From Myxococcales bacterium (GTDB lineage: Bacteria > Myxococcota > UBA796 > SXON01), in contig SHYX01000045.1 of the NCBI GenBank assembly GCA_009692585.1, positions 1 through 36,176 of the forward strand: a stretch of DNA of 36,176 nucleotides, written 5' to 3'. The notes under the pieces are model-generated. The model searched no databases. It worked only from the letters and a program-made list of their open reading frames with translations, and was not told the DNA's origin. A program made the translations under genes and the position numbers. Positions 7,733 to 15,380 of this stretch are shown in pieces (within the stretch, counting starts at the first letter, position 1; each line of letters starts with the position of its first letter).

Positions 7733-8758
7733 TCACTCCTCGGCCTCCACCGGCGCGTAGCCCCCCGGCAGGCCGAGCGCGGCGGCGCGCAGGTCCAGCG
7801 CCCGCAACAACCGACCGAGGATGATGCGCAGGCTCGGGTGGACCAGCACCTCCAGGGCCTCGTCCAGCGCGAACCAGCGGGCGTCCTCGATGCCCTCCTC
7901 GCTCAGCGGTCGGAACGCCTCAAAGGGTTCGGCAAGTTCGATGAGGAAAAGATAGATCGTCTTGAGCCGCGGGGCGCCCTCGCGGGTGTAGAAGCCGTAG
8001 CGAACCGAACCCACCGAGACGGTCTCGCGCACCGGGACGTCCACCCCCATCTCCTCCCGCATCTCGCGCACCGCCGCGACCACGGGCGGCTCACCATACT
8101 CCAGTTTGCCCTTGGCGACTTCCCAGGTGAGGCCGTGTCGGCGGGCCACGCGGATCAGCCCGATGCGCGGCGCGCCGGTGGACCAGTCGACGACGAAACC
8201 GCCGGCGCTGGCCTGCTCGGTGTACCCCGGCCGAAGGTTGAGCACGTGGCGGAGCGGTACCGCCATCGCGAGGTACAGCCCTCCCCGGGTCCGCACGAAC
8301 TCCACGCCGTCACGTCGCGCGCGTGCAGCATCCACGATGAGCACGACGGGATCGATGTAGGTGCGATGTGCAACCCTCCATGCCAATGATTCATGTCGCG
8401 ACAGATGAACCCCGGCGTCGTTGGGCCCCCACATCCGCCCTTCGCGCTCGTACAGCGGCAGCCGGCCCCGGGGTACGGCGTGAAAGAGCAGGTCCGGCCC
8501 ACCGTATCGCTCTGGTTCGATGCCCATCTGGATGCGGACCCGCCCGTCGACGACCTCCAGCCTGGCCCCGACGAAACAACGCGTGGCATCATCGACATCT
8601 TCAGTCGCGACCGGTCGACGGATGGTCCGGCTCACCACCCGCGCCACTTCCTCCACGCAGAACCAGCCATCCCCGTCCGCGACCAATCCGGTGGGGTCCG
8701 GGTGACGCAACAGGTAGTGAATCGTCTTGCCAAGTCGTATCAGATCGAGGCCCGCCAA
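7733..8758 (-). CDS. RNA 2'-phosphotransferase (KptA/Tpt1) fused to a NUDIX hydrolase
   Basis: This 341-residue protein has two domains. Residues 1-178 match KptA/Tpt1, which transfers an RNA 2'-phosphate to NAD+ and yields ADP-ribose 1'',2''-cyclic phosphate and nicotinamide. Supporting segments are LGKTIHYLLRHP (R18 and H19), DGWFCVEEV, GRVRIQMG (R75), LLFHAVP, AGVHLS, HRTYIDPVVLIVDA (R132) and GLYLAMAVP. R18, H19, R75 and R132 fit the Arg-His-Arg-Arg active-site set known for Tpt1. The usual IRANQGHS segment is altered to VRIQMGIE. Residues 185-330 form a NUDIX domain with a perfect box from G217 to V239 (GKLEYGE, then REMREEMGV), of the Ap4A-hydrolase-like style. The TTG start at 8758 is chosen because AGGGAG lies six bases upstream and no ATG is suitable. 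It is upstream of, and coupled to, the DsbA-like gene. Confidence 0.88.
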   Translation of the reverse strand: MAGLDLIRLGKTIHYLLRHPDPTGLVADGDGWFCVEEVARVVSRTIRRPVATEDVDDATRCFVGARLEVVDGRVRIQMGIEPERYGGPDLLFHAVPRGRLPLYEREGRMWGPNDAGVHLSRHESLAWRVAHRTYIDPVVLIVDAARARRDGVEFVRTRGGLYLAMAVPLRHVLNLRPGYTEQASAGGFVVDWSTGAPRIGLIRVARRHGLTWEVAKGKLEYGEPPVVAAVREMREEMGVDVPVRETVSVGSVRYGFYTREGAPRLKTIYLFLIELAEPFEAFRPLSEEGIEDARWFALDEALEVLVHPSLRIILGRLLRALDLRAAALGLPGGYAPVEAEE

Positions 8759-8935
8759 CGGGGGCTCCCTGTGCCAATGTCCTGATCGTGCCCGTGGAGC
8801 GGGGGCCTGTCAAGCTGGAGGCCGGCCGAGCGGCCAAGCCTGATCGACAGAATGCGTCGCCGACCCAGCGAGCAGCAAACACGTTGCCGCTGACGCCGAC
8901 GCACCATAGGTGACGGGCACCCCCAGAGGTACCCA
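8759..8935. other. Divergent intergenic region
   Basis: These 177 bases separate the KptA-NUDIX gene (minus) from the small membrane protein gene (plus) and must hold both promoters. A TTGCCG-like -35 element near 8884 lies at a poor distance from CATAGG, so I do not call a specific promoter. I see no RNA gene or clear inverted repeat. Confidence 0.4.
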
Positions 8936-9154
8936 TTGAACCCCGCCGATCTCGTTCAACTCCGCGGCTTCGGCGACATCGTCGGCTGGTTCATCCGCGT
9001 CATCATCTACGACATCATCGTGACGTCGATCGTGGACATCTTCGGGGTGTCACGGATGGTGGCCCTGTTCATCTTTCTCGGCATTCTCCTCGCGATCTCG
9101 GCGGGGGGTTACATCCTGAAGCAGCGGGCGGGCGCCAACGCCGACGACGACTGA
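8936..9154 (+). CDS. Small membrane protein of unknown function
   Basis: This 72-residue protein starts with TTG at 8936, preceded by AGAGGT six to seven bases upstream. It has two hydrophobic stretches, about residues 15-36 (VGWFIRVIIYDIIVTSIVDI) and 41-62 (MVALFIFLGILLAISAGGYI), and a hydrophilic acidic tail. I do not recognise the family. Its stop overlaps the ATG of the AIM24-family gene (TGATG), so it is translated together with that gene and the M48 protease. A role as a membrane partner of those proteins is plausible but only inferred. Confidence 0.68.
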   Translation: MNPADLVQLRGFGDIVGWFIRVIIYDIIVTSIVDIFGVSRMVALFIFLGILLAISAGGYILKQRAGANADDD

Positions 9155-9843
9155 TGCGCCACACCGTCGCGAATGCGCCGGCGTACAGCACTCTCGACCT
9201 CGAGCTGGCCGCCGGCGAGGAGATCGTCGTCCAACCGGGGGCCATGGTCGCGATGGACACCGGTTTCGATCTGACCGCGGGCCTTGGCGGCGCGTTGACC
9301 CGCCGTGGGTCATCCTCGACCGTGCGCAACCTGCTGGTCGGCGAGAGCCTGATTCGGGTGTGCTACAAAGCGCGTCGCGACGACCAGCGCATCTCCCTCG
9401 CGCCGTCGCACCCCGGTGACATCGTCGCCATCGAGCTGACGGACGCGGAGTTCTTGATCGCCCGCGGCGCATGGTTGGCCAGCGAGCCGAAGGTCGAACT
9501 CACCGTGAAGTACGCGGGGGTGAAGGGCTGGATGACCAGCACCGGCCTGTTCCTGATGCGGGCGCGAGGCCCGGGGCTGGTGTTCTGCACCACCCACGGC
9601 GGCGCCGTCCGCCGGGACCTGGTGGCGGGCGAACGCTTCCTGGTTGACAACCGGTATATCGTGGCGTTCACCGCCGATATGACCTTCGAGCTGGTGACGG
9701 TGACCAAAGAACTCGGCGCGACCGCCCTCTCCGGCGAGGGCCTGGTCAACCGCTACACCGGGCCGGGCACGGTGATCTACCAGACACGGCCGCTGCAGCG
9801 TGCCGGCGGGTTCCTTGCCATCCTCACCCAGTCGATCTTCTGA
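9154..9843 (+). CDS. AIM24 / TIGR00266 family protein
   Basis: This 229-residue protein is built almost wholly of beta strands and matches the AIM24 (TIGR00266) family. Characteristic segments are EEIVVQPGAMVAMDTG near the N terminus, GGALTRR, SEPKVELTVK in the middle, and ERFLVDNRYIVAFTADM with GEGLVNRYTGPGTVIYQTRP near the C terminus. The family forms a trimeric beta-helix-like fold. Its bacterial function is unknown, and the yeast namesake is a mitochondrial inner-membrane protein. No signal peptide or membrane helix is present. It overlaps both neighbours (TGATG at each junction), placing it firmly in a three-gene unit with a small membrane protein and a protease. Confidence 0.88.
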   Translation: MRHTVANAPAYSTLDLELAAGEEIVVQPGAMVAMDTGFDLTAGLGGALTRRGSSSTVRNLLVGESLIRVCYKARRDDQRISLAPSHPGDIVAIELTDAEFLIARGAWLASEPKVELTVKYAGVKGWMTSTGLFLMRARGPGLVFCTTHGGAVRRDLVAGERFLVDNRYIVAFTADMTFELVTVTKELGATALSGEGLVNRYTGPGTVIYQTRPLQRAGGFLAILTQSIF

Positions 9844-11144
9844 TGAACCTCCGTGGCACGCCCGAGCGTGCGCGGATCCACGCCGCCCTCGCCGCCCGAA
9901 ATCGTCGACTACGCCCGCTCTTCGTGGTGTGGCCGGTGCTCACCGTCGTGGCGCTGTTGGCGACCAACTGGGGCGCACTCGCCCAACGCCTCCCCTACGC
10001 GGCCATCGCGGTCCTCGTCTCGGGATGGCCGCTCTACGTCGGCGGCTTCCAGGCGACGTTCCGCAAGGTACGGTGGCTGGAAGAGCTTTCGCCCGACCGG
10101 CGGATCGGCAGGTACAGCCGGGGAGATCTCCTCGCGCTCATCGAGGATGTCCACCGACGGCTCGGCGTCCGCACCGACACCCCGACGGCGATCACGGCCG
10201 ACAAGGACCTCAACGCCAGCGTGATGTTCCTGGGCCTCGCCGGCGTGTTTCCGAAGCTCAACGCGGTGTATGTGCACCGCCCGATGCTCCATGTGCTGGC
10301 GCCGGGAGAGCTCGCGGCGGTCATCGGGCACGAACTCGGGCACTACCACCGCTACAAGGTTGAGTTCCGCTGGGCGACCCCGCGGCACCTCCTGCTCTTG
10401 GGCGCGGTCGCGGTGCTCGCGGTGAGCCACCTCGGGCCGTCGATGTTCGCGATCGGCGCCGCTGCCGCGTTCGCCTGGGCCCACAACACCTTCCTCGCCG
10501 CGATGGACGCGCCCCACCAGCGCGACATCGAGTTCCTCTGCGACGAGGCCGGTGCCGAGGCCGCGGGGATGCTCCCCGCGATCAACTGCGAGCTCAAACT
10601 GGGCCTCCAGGCCGAGACCGAGCTGCACCTGCAACAGGACCTGCTCAGGGCCGGCAAGGACATTCCGGTGGCACGGCTGTTGGCGCTGTACGAAGAGGCG
10701 CTTCCGTTCGCCCGGGTCGACGCGGACGAGGTGAAACGTCGTCTGGACATCGCGCTAAGGAACGAGAAGAAGGCCCGTCGCGGCCTGTCACTCGGCGGTT
10801 TCATCGACCACATCCGGGAAGGGGACGGCGACGGAGAGGCGCGGGCGCAACTCGGGAACCTGATCCCGGAGGGCGCGCTCCTGGAGTGGGACCGCGACAC
10901 CCTCCGTCGAAACGGACAGCTCGACGAGGCCCAGATCGGCGCGCTGGTGGGCGCCCTGGAGCGAGATCCGAGCGGGCTGTTGTTCCGACACCCGCACGAA
11001 GCGCTCGACCCGCGCCTGTTCACCCACCCGTCCCATAGCCGCCGGGTGCTCTACCTGTGGCGCAATCGCGCCGCGATCGCGGCTACATCGGTGGATCGAC
11101 CAGGTCTCTCCAGATCCGGTCCACCCGCGCCGCCGCCTCGCTGA
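9843..11144 (+). CDS. M48-family zinc metalloprotease, membrane-bound
   Basis: This 433-residue protein carries the zinc motif HELGH at residues 163-167 (VIGHELGHYHRYK). A probable third ligand is E230 in DIEFLCDEAGAE, which corresponds to the E-x-x-x-D of M48 peptidases such as HtpX and Ste24. Hydrophobic segments lie at about 27-43, 51-68 and 185-215, so it is an integral membrane protein with the active site probably on the cytoplasmic side. The C-terminal 200 residues are charged, contain no recognised domain, and end in a Pro-rich tail. The ATG overlaps the stop of the AIM24 gene. Its last 62 bases overlap the 3' end of the convergent gene at 11083. Substrates are unknown. Confidence 0.85.
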   Translation: MNLRGTPERARIHAALAARNRRLRPLFVVWPVLTVVALLATNWGALAQRLPYAAIAVLVSGWPLYVGGFQATFRKVRWLEELSPDRRIGRYSRGDLLALIEDVHRRLGVRTDTPTAITADKDLNASVMFLGLAGVFPKLNAVYVHRPMLHVLAPGELAAVIGHELGHYHRYKVEFRWATPRHLLLLGAVAVLAVSHLGPSMFAIGAAAAFAWAHNTFLAAMDAPHQRDIEFLCDEAGAEAAGMLPAINCELKLGLQAETELHLQQDLLRAGKDIPVARLLALYEEALPFARVDADEVKRRLDIALRNEKKARRGLSLGGFIDHIREGDGDGEARAQLGNLIPEGALLEWDRDTLRRNGQLDEAQIGALVGALERDPSGLLFRHPHEALDPRLFTHPSHSRRVLYLWRNRAAIAATSVDRPGLSRSGPPAPPPR

Positions 11145-12090
11145 CCTGGGTGCAGAACCAACGCCAGCGGGCGAGGCGCTCGGTGGGGGGAGCGTCGGCC
11201 GGCAGGTCGACCACCCACTCGGACCGGGTGACAAAACCCCCGCCAAGGAAACGGTAGGTCTCCATCAGCGGGACCTGGGCCTGCCCCTCGCCGGCCGTGG
11301 CCGCCAACGCCCGTCCCAGGCCCACGGCGACCGCGTCCGTAGCCGGATCGAGCGGCGGCAGGATCCCACCGAGCGGCAAGAGTCCGAAGTGGGCCAGCAG
11401 TTCGTCCATGGCGAGCAGAAGCGCCGGCGAGCCCCCCGCTGACAGCGTTTTCGCGACCCGACGAAGGTCCGCCATCGGCGCGCGGACCCTCGGGTGCAGC
11501 CGCGCGAGCGTTGCGGCCGCGCTGGTCGCATCGTCTTCCCCGAGCGGCCCCACGAGCGCCGCGGTCATCGGCGCGCCGCGCTCACCGGTGAGGGTGCGCC
11601 CCGCCCGCAAGGCCACGGCGAGCCGGACCAGGGGGGCGGCCGGGGCGCCGAACAGCACGTCGAGCACCGAGGGCTCCAGCGCCACGCCGAGCGTCGCAAA
11701 CCCGCTCCGCACGGCGCGGGCGAGGGGGAGCCGTTCCGGATCGGGATCGTGCAGGAGCGCCATCAACGCGCGGCTGGCGGGGTGCTCGCCATCGCCCTCG
11801 CGGGCCACCTCGAACCAGCCGCCTCGCCCGTCCGGGCTGAAGCTCACCGCCAACGGCGCGGTGGTCGGCCCCGGCACCACCACCAGGGCGCCACTTCCGA
11901 AGTCGCGACCGACCCCGCACGAAGCCAGCGGCGCCGAATAGAGCACCGCGGGGCCGGTGACCGCGCCCACGTCGGTCGGGTCCCCGACGATGTCCACCCG
12001 GATGCGCTGCCCGAAGGTGCGCGCCCGGCTCAACAGCAGGATGCCGGCCACCATGGTGGCGGGACTCGATCCTCGGAGGCAGACGTTCAC
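11083..12090 (-). CDS. Protein of unknown function, coupled to the membrane protein at 12087
   Basis: I do not recognise this 335-residue protein. The frame is open further upstream, but the GTG at 12090 overlaps the stop of the preceding gene (GTGA) and has a purine-rich AAAGGGGAAG just before it. It has no clear signal peptide or membrane helix. It is Ala/Leu-rich and alternates short beta-like segments (RIRVDIVGDP, SGALVVVPGP) with a helical middle part (about 100-270). The C-terminal part contains TYRFLGGGFVTRSEWVVDLP, followed by a tryptophan-rich helix (LARWRWFCTQV). The 3' end overlaps the M48 protease gene by 62 bases on the opposite strand. The pair 12087/11083 probably acts together. 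Confidence 0.72.
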   Translation of the reverse strand: MNVCLRGSSPATMVAGILLLSRARTFGQRIRVDIVGDPTDVGAVTGPAVLYSAPLASCGVGRDFGSGALVVVPGPTTAPLAVSFSPDGRGGWFEVAREGDGEHPASRALMALLHDPDPERLPLARAVRSGFATLGVALEPSVLDVLFGAPAAPLVRLAVALRAGRTLTGERGAPMTAALVGPLGEDDATSAAATLARLHPRVRAPMADLRRVAKTLSAGGSPALLLAMDELLAHFGLLPLGGILPPLDPATDAVAVGLGRALAATAGEGQAQVPLMETYRFLGGGFVTRSEWVVDLPADAPPTERLARWRWFCTQVSEAAARVDRIWRDLVDPPM

Positions 12091-12986
12091 GCTTCCCCTT
12101 TCGCTCCCGACCGTCGACGGACGGCCATGATCAACAGCAGCACCGGCGCACCGCTGAGCAAGGATACCAGAGCGGCGACCAGCGGACCGCCCAGGAGCAC
12201 CAGCAGCACCCACACGACCGCCGCCACCGCCGCGAGCTTCAGCCCGCCGGTGCGGTACTCCGCGGGCGACACCCACGCCCGTGCCAGCTCGCCCAGGGAT
12301 GCGTCGACTTCGCGCCCATCACGCCACCGCTCGAGGTCCAGCGGTGCCAGGACCAGCCGCCCGGCAACGACCGGGAGCGCCGCCGCGAGCAGGGCCAGGA
12401 CCAACACCAGGGGCGTCCCGGCTTCGTCGGCATCGGCGTAGAGGATGCCGATCGCGATCATCACCCCCGAGGCCAAAAACCACCACTGGAAGGGCTCGAT
12501 TGCAAGTTCGTTGACCAGACGCCACCACGACCGGGGCGCGCAGCCCGGCAGCGGGCCGGTGGCCCGCCGACGACCCTGAGGTGTCTCGACCTGATAGTCC
12601 AGGTGCTCCGCATAGAAGTGACCGGCCGTCCACCGAGCCGCCTCCCCCTCCGGCACCCAGTGGGCCAGCTCACTGCGGCGGGAGTCCGCCTGCGCGGTGC
12701 GCCCGTGGAGGAGTCGGCCACGCGCCGAGATGCTCCACGATGCGTCCGGCGCCTCCACCTGCACGGTCGCGACAACGGTATGCTCCATGGTCGCGCGAGC
12801 CGCTGACGTCGGCACGAACAGGATGTAGAGCGCCCCCCGAAGGGGCACGGCAATCGCCGGAATCAGCGCGTTGCTTCCCAGGAGTCCGACCTGGAGTGAC
12901 ACCCGCTCGCACCCCGCCAGCCGATCGAGGACCTCCGGGGGCAGCTCGGGTTCGGGCTTCGGCGGCATGGGGGGCTGCGTTATCAC
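12087..12986 (-). CDS. Membrane protein of unknown function with an N-terminal beta-rich domain
   Basis: This 299-residue protein has two parts. Residues 15-130 look like a beta-barrel domain (GCERVSLQVGLLG, ALYILFVPTSAAR, HTVVATVQVE, SWSISARGRLLHG), loosely resembling the pyridoxamine-phosphate-oxidase-like split barrel. I see no diagnostic flavin-binding motif, so that comparison is weak. Residues 165-290 contain about four membrane helices in two pairs (about 166-184, 190-211, 247-267 and 268-288), with a cytoplasmic-looking loop between them. The start is a GTG at 12986, and a later ATG (residue 7) is an alternative. It is upstream of, and overlaps, the unknown gene at 11083. It is divergent from the DUF2314 gene, with 41 bases between them. 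Confidence 0.72.
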   Translation of the reverse strand: MITQPPMPPKPEPELPPEVLDRLAGCERVSLQVGLLGSNALIPAIAVPLRGALYILFVPTSAARATMEHTVVATVQVEAPDASWSISARGRLLHGRTAQADSRRSELAHWVPEGEAARWTAGHFYAEHLDYQVETPQGRRRATGPLPGCAPRSWWRLVNELAIEPFQWWFLASGVMIAIGILYADADEAGTPLVLVLALLAAALPVVAGRLVLAPLDLERWRDGREVDASLGELARAWVSPAEYRTGGLKLAAVAAVVWVLLVLLGGPLVAALVSLLSGAPVLLLIMAVRRRSGAKGEA

Positions 12987-13027
12987 GGGCGCATCGGCGT
13001 CGAATCGGTGTCGATAGGAGAGCGCAC

Positions 13028-14206
13028 ATGCTGATGCTCCTCGTCTCCGCCGCCGCCGCGATGCCCATCGTCCCCGACGCCCGCTTCGCGCTGGCGTTGT
13101 ACTGCAACCCGCGCTGCACCGACACCACCGTCGACGCCCTCGACGCGGCGCTCGCTGCCATCGCCGCCACCGACAGCTTCTCGGAGCACGTGGCGGCGCC
13201 GCAGCGGATCATGGGCATGGCCGGCGCCGAGTTCGCCATCCCAGCCGTCGAGGGCCAGGCCGCCCTGGCGTTGTCCGAACAGGTGCTCCTGGCCTGGTTT
13301 GCCGGCCCCCGGGAGGCGGCGCTGAACACGCTCTCGACCGCCCACGCCGCCTTCGGAGCCGCGGCGCGTCAGTCGGGCGGTTGGGTGGAAGATCTGGACG
13401 CCCAGGTGGTCTACGATGCCGGGCAGTGGATGGCGCTGGACCCGAGGGGGGACCTGGCCACCTGGTATGTGATCGACCAGACCGAGCTGGCAGACGGGTC
13501 CGAACGCCTACGCCTGGTGACGCGGGGCCTGCGGCGTTTCGGCGACTTCGAGCTGGTGGTGGAGGAGGTCAGCCGCCAACGGGTCGATGACGTGGCGTGG
13601 ACCATCGCCGTGGTGGCCGAGGCCGTGCATCCGCTCGGCGACGTCGGCGAGGAGCTGCTCATCACCACTCCAGAGGCGCGGGGGACCGCGCGTTTCGCCG
13701 AGGTGACCGAGCCGCGACCCGACGACCCCGGCGGTCCGCTGCTTCGCCTGACCTTCTCGGGAGAGCTCATCCCGGCGGTCGCGTCTAGTCCCGAACCGGG
13801 CCCGCGCGCCCCCGAGCGCGTGGAGACCAGCCCCGAAGGTCCAGCGCTGGCGATTCCCGCAGCGGACACCTCAGCCGTGCCGACGACGCTGGAAGCGGCG
13901 CGCGAGGCGGTGCGGCGGGCGCTGGTCACGCTGGAGTCGAGGTGGCGGGCGGGACTCCCGCCCGGTGACGTCCTCGCGGTCTCCGCGCCCTTCCCCACCC
14001 GCGCCGGGCCGCAGGAATACCTGTGGATCGAGATCAGCGGGTGGCAGGAGGGTGGCATCTCGGGCCGCCTCGCGACCGAGCCCTACGACGTGCCGGGGCT
14101 CCACCGGGGCGACCGCGTCACCGTCCCAACGGCCCAGGTGTACGACTATGTGCTGCGACGCGCCGACGGCCAAAAGACCGGGAACCTGACCAGGCCGTTC
14201 CGGTAG
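13028..14206 (+). CDS. Exported protein with a C-terminal DUF2314 domain
   Basis: This 392-residue protein begins with a short hydrophobic signal-like stretch (MLMLLVSAAAAMPIV) and is probably exported. The ATG at 13028 has AGGAG about eight bases upstream. Residues 15-230 form an N-terminal region that I cannot assign. A Pro/Glu-rich linker (about 245-290) follows. The C-terminal 100 residues fit DUF2314, the domain found in E. coli YegJ: EYLWIEISGW, GGISGRLATEPYDVPG, LHRGDRVTVPTAQVYDYVL and KTGNLTRPFR. The function of DUF2314 is unknown. Its 3' end lies nine bases from the convergent hydrolase gene. Confidence 0.78.
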   Translation: MLMLLVSAAAAMPIVPDARFALALYCNPRCTDTTVDALDAALAAIAATDSFSEHVAAPQRIMGMAGAEFAIPAVEGQAALALSEQVLLAWFAGPREAALNTLSTAHAAFGAAARQSGGWVEDLDAQVVYDAGQWMALDPRGDLATWYVIDQTELADGSERLRLVTRGLRRFGDFELVVEEVSRQRVDDVAWTIAVVAEAVHPLGDVGEELLITTPEARGTARFAEVTEPRPDDPGGPLLRLTFSGELIPAVASSPEPGPRAPERVETSPEGPALAIPAADTSAVPTTLEAAREAVRRALVTLESRWRAGLPPGDVLAVSAPFPTRAGPQEYLWIEISGWQEGGISGRLATEPYDVPGLHRGDRVTVPTAQVYDYVLRRADGQKTGNLTRPFR

Positions 14207-14215
14207 ACCGCCCCC

Positions 14216-15313
14216 CTACCGCGCCCGCTCACTCCGCTCCAGCGTGGTACTCTCGTCGACGACGACGGTCCCGTCCAGGATGCCGGTCACGGTCTTGTCG
14301 GTGGAGCCGAACATCTCTCTCGTCGCGAATGCGGAAACGTATGTCGCGGTGATCTCCAGGCCGCGTGTCTTGTCCAGATCGCAGGGCGTGGGGGTGGCGG
14401 TGAAGGACTCGTGGCAGGCGCCCTCCAGACTGACCCAGGTGACCGCACCGGCAGAGGCCCGCAGAAACTCGGCGGGATCGGTGGACGCGGACAGGAACAG
14501 GACCGGCCGGTCCATGTCCGCGAAGCCCGCGTCGGCGACGAGATCGGCGCCGACGGTGCCGTCCAGCGGCGCCACCGCGATGACGCGCTCGTCGACCGCG
14601 CGAACGTCGAAGGCGGCCCGCTCGGCGTCGGTGCAGCCCGCCGCGCTGGCGCAGCGGGTGTCGATCGCCGCGGCATCGAAGCTCGGACCGGCCAGCAACC
14701 ACGAGGTCTGACCCCCGTAGCTGTGCCCGTAGACGAAGACGCGCGAGGTGTCGACCCGACCGTACAGCGGATCGTCCACGGGCAGCCCCTCGATCCAGTC
14801 GATGGTCGCGGCGACGTCCAGCGTGCGCAACAACGGAAAGCTCTCCGGCTTCTGCTCTTCGTCCTGGTTCAACAGGTTGTCGGTGTGGTCGGGCGCGGCC
14901 GCGATCCACCCGGCGGCGACAAGCTGACGGAGGATCGGCGTGCTGTTGCCCGCCCACGCCCGCGAACCGTGGGAGTACACCACCAGCGGGGCCTTGCACG
15001 CGTCCGGCAGCGGAGCGTAGGTGGCGTCCACCCAGGAATTGCTGTCCACCCAGGCGTCGAGCCAGCGCGCGGCCGTACCGGTGGAGTCCGAGGTGGGGTA
15101 CCAGGCGTGCACCACCAGGTCGCGGGGCTCGCCGGTCCAGGGGACCGTGTACGACGTGGTCGCCTCGACGGTACCCGCGACCGCACCGTCGATGTCGATG
15201 TCCGGCATGCGCCCGTCGGGACAGCTGGCCGGAGCCGGGTCCGCGTCGGGAAGCGCGGCGCAAGACACACCGAGGAGCAGGGCGACCGGCACCGCGCGAA
15301 AACTCATGGACAC
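14216..15313 (-). CDS. Exported alpha/beta hydrolase (dienelactone hydrolase / PAF-acetylhydrolase-like)
   Basis: This 365-residue protein has an N-terminal signal peptide (AVPVALLLGVSCAAL). C18 could be lipidated, but the lipobox is imperfect because glycine is at -3. The mature domain is an alpha/beta hydrolase: a strand with VVYSHGSRAW (oxyanion region, H115-G116), a nucleophile elbow VYGHSYGGQTSW with S198, a likely acid in VLFLSASTDP (D279) and a likely base in LEGACHESF (H301). The layout resembles the dienelactone hydrolase, chlorophyllase and PAF-acetylhydrolase families. Several cysteines suggest disulfides and a periplasmic or surface location. The substrate is unknown. It is divergent from the MopE-repeat lipoprotein, with 67 bases between the starts. 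Confidence 0.85.
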   Translation of the reverse strand: MSMSFRAVPVALLLGVSCAALPDADPAPASCPDGRMPDIDIDGAVAGTVEATTSYTVPWTGEPRDLVVHAWYPTSDSTGTAARWLDAWVDSNSWVDATYAPLPDACKAPLVVYSHGSRAWAGNSTPILRQLVAAGWIAAAPDHTDNLLNQDEEQKPESFPLLRTLDVAATIDWIEGLPVDDPLYGRVDTSRVFVYGHSYGGQTSWLLAGPSFDAAAIDTRCASAAGCTDAERAAFDVRAVDERVIAVAPLDGTVGADLVADAGFADMDRPVLFLSASTDPAEFLRASAGAVTWVSLEGACHESFTATPTPCDLDKTRGLEITATYVSAFATREMFGSTDKTVTGILDGTVVVDESTTLERSERAR

Positions 15314-15380
15314 GGTCTATCCAGCGGCGATCGAAATTCGGCGGCCTCGGCATGAACGCGAGATTCCCCCGAGATTCCCC
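15314..15380 (+). promoter_or_regulatory. Divergent promoter region with an 11-base direct repeat
   Basis: This 67-base gap lies between the hydrolase start (minus) and the lipoprotein start (plus). GAGATTCCCC occurs twice in tandem at 15360-15369 and 15371-15380, directly before the lipoprotein ATG. There is no AGGAGG-type Shine-Dalgarno sequence for the lipoprotein, so the repeat occupies the ribosome-binding position. No good -35/-10 pair is visible. Confidence 0.35.
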
